The notes under the pieces were generated by a model. It was not told the DNA's origin. It saw only the letters and a program-made list of their open reading frames with translations, and did no database searches. A stretch of DNA of 7,821 nt from Desulfobacterales bacterium (GTDB taxonomy: Bacteria > Desulfobacterota > Syntrophobacteria > B119-G9), in NCBI GenBank assembly GCA_026992215.1, contig JALXAI010000105.1:1-7821 (forward strand). Direction: 5' to 3'. Positions 5,341-7,821 of the stretch are shown in pieces (the first letter of the stretch is position 1; each line of letters begins with the position of its first letter). A program made the translations under genes and the position numbers.

Positions 5341-7236
5341 TCAGGATACTTCCCTGAAAGGCAATCCCAGGGATTTCCTCTTCTTTTCAACGTGCCTGAT
5401 GATAAGATCTGCTGCTTTTTCGGGGTCTGGTTCCACAGCGAAAGTGGCGCCGACAAGATCTTCGAGGCCCCCTGTCAGAAGATCTACAACCTTCGCACTG
5501 CCCAGCACCGGAGGTGCAGGTCCCAAAACGGTGTATATCCCCGAGCCGACCATGTACGCGCCGATAGAAACGGCTTTTTCCGAATACCATTCCGGTGCTG
5601 CCCCCGCCACCGGCAAATCACTCATATCCACGCCCAGCTCGTTCGCAAGCGCGGCAACGGCCACCAGGATTCTGACGTTATCAACGCAGCTCCCCACGTG
5701 TAACACCGGCGGGATTTTTAGCACTTCGCATACTTCTTTTAAGCCGCTTCCGGCTTTATTTGTTGCCTCCAGTACCTTTAACCCTGCTTTCCCGTTTGCT
5801 ATTGCAGCGCAACCCGTGTCCACCACGAGTATATCGTTTTCTATCAGCGCTTTCGTGAGGGTCACATGGCCATGATCGTGCTTTATTTTTGGATTGTTAC
5901 ATCCGACTATTCCCGCGATTCCCCTGATTTTGCCTTCCTTGACGACGTCTATCAGGGGATCCAGGCTACCCCCGAGAGCCTCAACAATGGCTTCGACGGA
6001 GAATCCTGACATCAGATTGATCGGATCTACCGGGATGTAAACCTTGTCGGGGTTGCGATTCATGAAATTTTCCACCGCCTCCCTGACCAGTTCCTTTGCA
6101 AGTTCCCTGGCGTTATCGGGATGGAACTCGCGGTGTACCATTTCAGGGTATTTGGCTTTATCACTGGTGGAAATCATCTTTGTGTGGTAGCAGGCGGCAA
6201 TATGGCCGAGGGATGGCATAATGCATTGGTAGTCCACGAGCATCATCTCCACGGCTCCGGTCACGATTACGAGCTCCGTCATCAGGTGATTGCCCGCCAT
6301 GGGAATTCCCCTTCGCATCAATAATTCGTTGCCTGTACAGCATAGTCCGACCAGGTTTATTCCCCTGGCTCCCTTTTCCACTGCCAATTTCACGAGATCT
6401 TCATCGTTTACCGCCTGGTATATCATCTCAGAGACAACAGGATTGTGTCCGTGAACGATAATGTTTACCTCGTCTTCTTTTAGAACCCCCAGGTTAACGG
6501 TGGATTGTACGGGTTTCGGCGTTCCGAACAGGATATCCGATACCTCGGTGGCAATCATGGAACCACCCCAGCCGTCTGAAAGCGCGTTTCTGAGGGCGTG
6601 GAGCAGCAGGTTAGCCCAGTTGTTATCCACTCCCATGTGAGTTCTGTGCATCATTTCAGAAGTTTCGCGATCAATCCCCCTGGGGGTGATGCCCAGTTTG
6701 TTCCATAGCTGCCGGCGTTTTTCCGGAGCTCTGCTCACCAGGGTCAGCGCCTTTTTCCTCGTCCCGTAATCTTCCTCCATGGCATAAGCAAGTTCTTTTG
6801 CAACCTCAAGAGAAGACTTCCTTTCCGGGTTGATGCCATACTCGGAAGCCACCCGTCTCAGTTTTTCTTCGTCCCTGATTTCATATCCGGGGGCTTTTCC
6901 CTCAGCCACGTTTCTCAGGACTTCCACCAGGTCCCTGCCGTGATCTGAATGCGAAGCGGCCCCCGCAGCGATCATTCGACCAAGATTCCTGGCAACAATT
7001 ATGTCGGCATCCGCTCCACAAACACCCTTTTGAGGTCCTTCTCCGAACGGATCGATTCTGCATGGCCCCATGACACAGTTTCGACAGCTCAGGCCCAGTT
7101 CGCAGTAACCGCATTGAGGAAGCTGGCTCCTGTAGCGATCCCAAACAGTTTCTACTCCGTCTGTGCGGGCTTTTTCGAGCATCATTTTGCCGTCTTTGGT
7201 AATTGTCATCTCCTCGTATTTTTCTTTCTCGGACAT
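5341..7236 (-). CDS. cooS: Anaerobic Ni-Fe carbon monoxide dehydrogenase catalytic subunit
   Basis: Oxidises CO with water to CO2, two electrons and protons (or the reverse) as a cytoplasmic homodimer. The 631-residue length is typical of monofunctional CooS. All C-cluster ligands of the family are present by comparison with Carboxydothermus hydrogenoformans CODH-II: H264 (VHGHNPV), C300 (GLCCTGNE), C338 (DYQCIMPS), C446 (GCNNPK), C476 (DTGCAA) and C517 (GSCVDN), plus the catalytic K554 (EKAVSIG) and H96. The B-cluster cysteines are C51, C54, C59 and C73. The D-cluster motif is C42-x2-C45, with Ser50 where the CX7C type has its second cysteine; this matches the [2Fe-2S] D-cluster of Desulfovibrio vulgaris CODH. 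The ATG at 7236 is chosen because it has a GAGGAGG site six bases upstream. The frame stays open to 7362, but that would overlap cooF. The cooF-like gene lies 37 bases upstream; no cooC nickel-insertion gene is visible. Confidence 0.96.
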   Translation of the reverse strand: MSEKEKYEEMTITKDGKMMLEKARTDGVETVWDRYRSQLPQCGYCELGLSCRNCVMGPCRIDPFGEGPQKGVCGADADIIVARNLGRMIAAGAASHSDHGRDLVEVLRNVAEGKAPGYEIRDEEKLRRVASEYGINPERKSSLEVAKELAYAMEEDYGTRKKALTLVSRAPEKRRQLWNKLGITPRGIDRETSEMMHRTHMGVDNNWANLLLHALRNALSDGWGGSMIATEVSDILFGTPKPVQSTVNLGVLKEDEVNIIVHGHNPVVSEMIYQAVNDEDLVKLAVEKGARGINLVGLCCTGNELLMRRGIPMAGNHLMTELVIVTGAVEMMLVDYQCIMPSLGHIAACYHTKMISTSDKAKYPEMVHREFHPDNARELAKELVREAVENFMNRNPDKVYIPVDPINLMSGFSVEAIVEALGGSLDPLIDVVKEGKIRGIAGIVGCNNPKIKHDHGHVTLTKALIENDILVVDTGCAAIANGKAGLKVLEATNKAGSGLKEVCEVLKIPPVLHVGSCVDNVRILVAVAALANELGVDMSDLPVAGAAPEWYSEKAVSIGAYMVGSGIYTVLGPAPPVLGSAKVVDLLTGGLEDLVGATFAVEPDPEKAADLIIRHVEKKRKSLGLPFREVS

Positions 7237-7242
7237 AATGAT

Positions 7243-7249
7243 CCTCCTC
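7243..7249 (-). promoter_or_regulatory. Ribosome binding site deciding the cooS start
   Basis: On the minus strand GAGGAGG ends six bases before the ATG at 7236, within the 37-base gap after the cooF-like stop codon. It supports this ATG over the longer open frame that begins inside the upstream gene. Confidence 0.8.
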
Positions 7250-7273
7250 TTGGGCATTGCGTGTACCCTGTAT

Positions 7274-7821
7274 TTAGATCCGGTTACTATTGAGCCTCTC
7301 CATAATTTCCCTGTGTTTATTAAGCAAAAGCAAGGGATTGGCCGCTTCCCGTTTGGCTTCATCGGGTTCCACGGAAGCTAAACGGCTTACCTCGTCCGTT
7401 TTTCTCTTCATGGCAACGTTTATATCTTCGAAAATCAAGGCTCCGGTTTTGCACGCCTCGACGCAGGCCGGAATAAGACCTTCTTCCTGGCGCATCATGC
7501 AGTTGTCGCATTTTACCGCGACCACTTTTCCCGGAGGAGCTAATACGTCTTCGTGGTAGCGAAGAACACCGAAAGGACATACCATGGCACAGGACGCGCA
7601 GTTGATACATTGTCCCGGGTCAATGAACACGGTTTCCGTCTCCTCAATTCTGTGAATGGCGCCAGGCAGGCAGGCGTGGTAGCACGGGGCTGGCTTACAG
7701 TGGCGGCATCTGTTTGGAAATGCATTTCGATAGCGTCCGGCTCCAATGTGGATGCGGGACCTTGGTTTTGGGGATTCATGTATGGCTTCGTACAAATTTT
7801 TTGACCTGGAATGAGCGACTG
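7274..7821 (-). CDS. cooF: CooF-like four-cluster [4Fe-4S] ferredoxin, electron transfer partner of CODH, 5' truncated by window edge
   Basis: An electron-transfer polyferredoxin of the CooF/HycB/DmsB type that takes electrons from the CODH D-cluster and passes them on, for example to a hydrogenase or another oxidoreductase. The frame stays open to the window end: before the TTG at 7795 it encodes VAHSRSKN, which looks like the region right after the first cysteine motif of CooF proteins. The true start and first cluster motif therefore lie outside, and the TTG is not the start. In the 181 visible residues the motifs are CX2CX4CX3C (38, 41, 46, 50), CX2CX2CX3C (71, 74, 77, 81) and CX2CX11CX3C (104, 107, 119, 123), the last two clearly of the dicluster type. 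The C-terminal 50 residues are charged and helical. Its place 37 bases before cooS is the strongest argument for CooF over other members of the family. Confidence 0.88.
   Translation of the reverse strand, partial: VAHSRSKNLYEAIHESPKPRSRIHIGAGRYRNAFPNRCRHCKPAPCYHACLPGAIHRIEETETVFIDPGQCINCASCAMVCPFGVLRYHEDVLAPPGKVVAVKCDNCMMRQEEGLIPACVEACKTGALIFEDINVAMKRKTDEVSRLASVEPDEAKREAANPLLLLNKHREIMERLNSNRI

Noticed and set aside
5135..5875. 246-codon plus-strand open frame across the cooS/guanylyltransferase junction
   Set aside because: It is antisense to two well-supported genes and its translation has the low-complexity look of a shadow frame.
7237..7362. Longer CooS beginning at 7362
   Set aside because: It would overlap the end of the cooF-like gene by nearly 90 bases; the ATG at 7236 has a GAGGAGG site and gives the normal family N-terminus.

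Overview
The window looks like part of the genome of a strict anaerobe with carbon monoxide / acetyl-CoA-pathway type C1 metabolism. The order nitrogen-type PTS EIIA, RapZ, mannose-family EIIA resembles the regulatory PTS clusters of Desulfobacterota (former Deltaproteobacteria). In Bacillota, RapZ usually sits with YvcK and WhiA instead. The monofunctional CO dehydrogenase with its CooF-type ferredoxin, and the corrinoid-protein reductive activator, fit an anaerobic sulfate reducer, syntroph or acetogen-like bacterium. Base composition looks moderate, and two genes (rapZ and the guanylyltransferase) start with TTG behind strong GGAGG ribosome binding sites. The phylum is inference only.

Left part, plus strand (1-1870): the 3' part of a ptsN-like EIIA gene (5' end outside the window), a strong hairpin terminator, rapZ, then a mannose-family EIIA gene 27 bases behind rapZ. 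These are probably soluble regulatory PTS components, because no sugar-transport subunit is visible. No HprK, HPr or EI gene is present in the window.

Middle (1871-4177): a 366-base stretch without a convincing gene holds several inverted repeats. Just before the next gene come three consecutive hairpins, the last ending directly against the Shine-Dalgarno sequence. The gene is a 646-residue reductive activator of corrinoid enzymes (N-terminal [2Fe-2S] domain plus C-terminal ASKHA ATPase, DUF4445 type). The leader looks like a structured 5' untranslated region that I cannot assign to a known riboswitch class.

Right part, minus strand (4238-7821): read in transcription order, a cooF-like polyferredoxin (5' end outside the window), cooS and a mannose-1-phosphate guanylyltransferase, with gaps of 37 and 25-26 bases, so probably one operon. 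It converges on the activator gene, with a GC-rich hairpin between the two stop codons. CooS has all C-cluster ligands and a CX2C D-cluster motif like that of Desulfovibrio vulgaris CODH. CooF would carry electrons from CO oxidation to a partner that is not visible. The activator could keep a corrinoid protein of the Wood-Ljungdahl branch, or of a methyltransferase system, in the Co(I) state. No new enzyme system is evident. The least explained parts are the activator leader and the placement of a GDP-mannose gene behind cooS.
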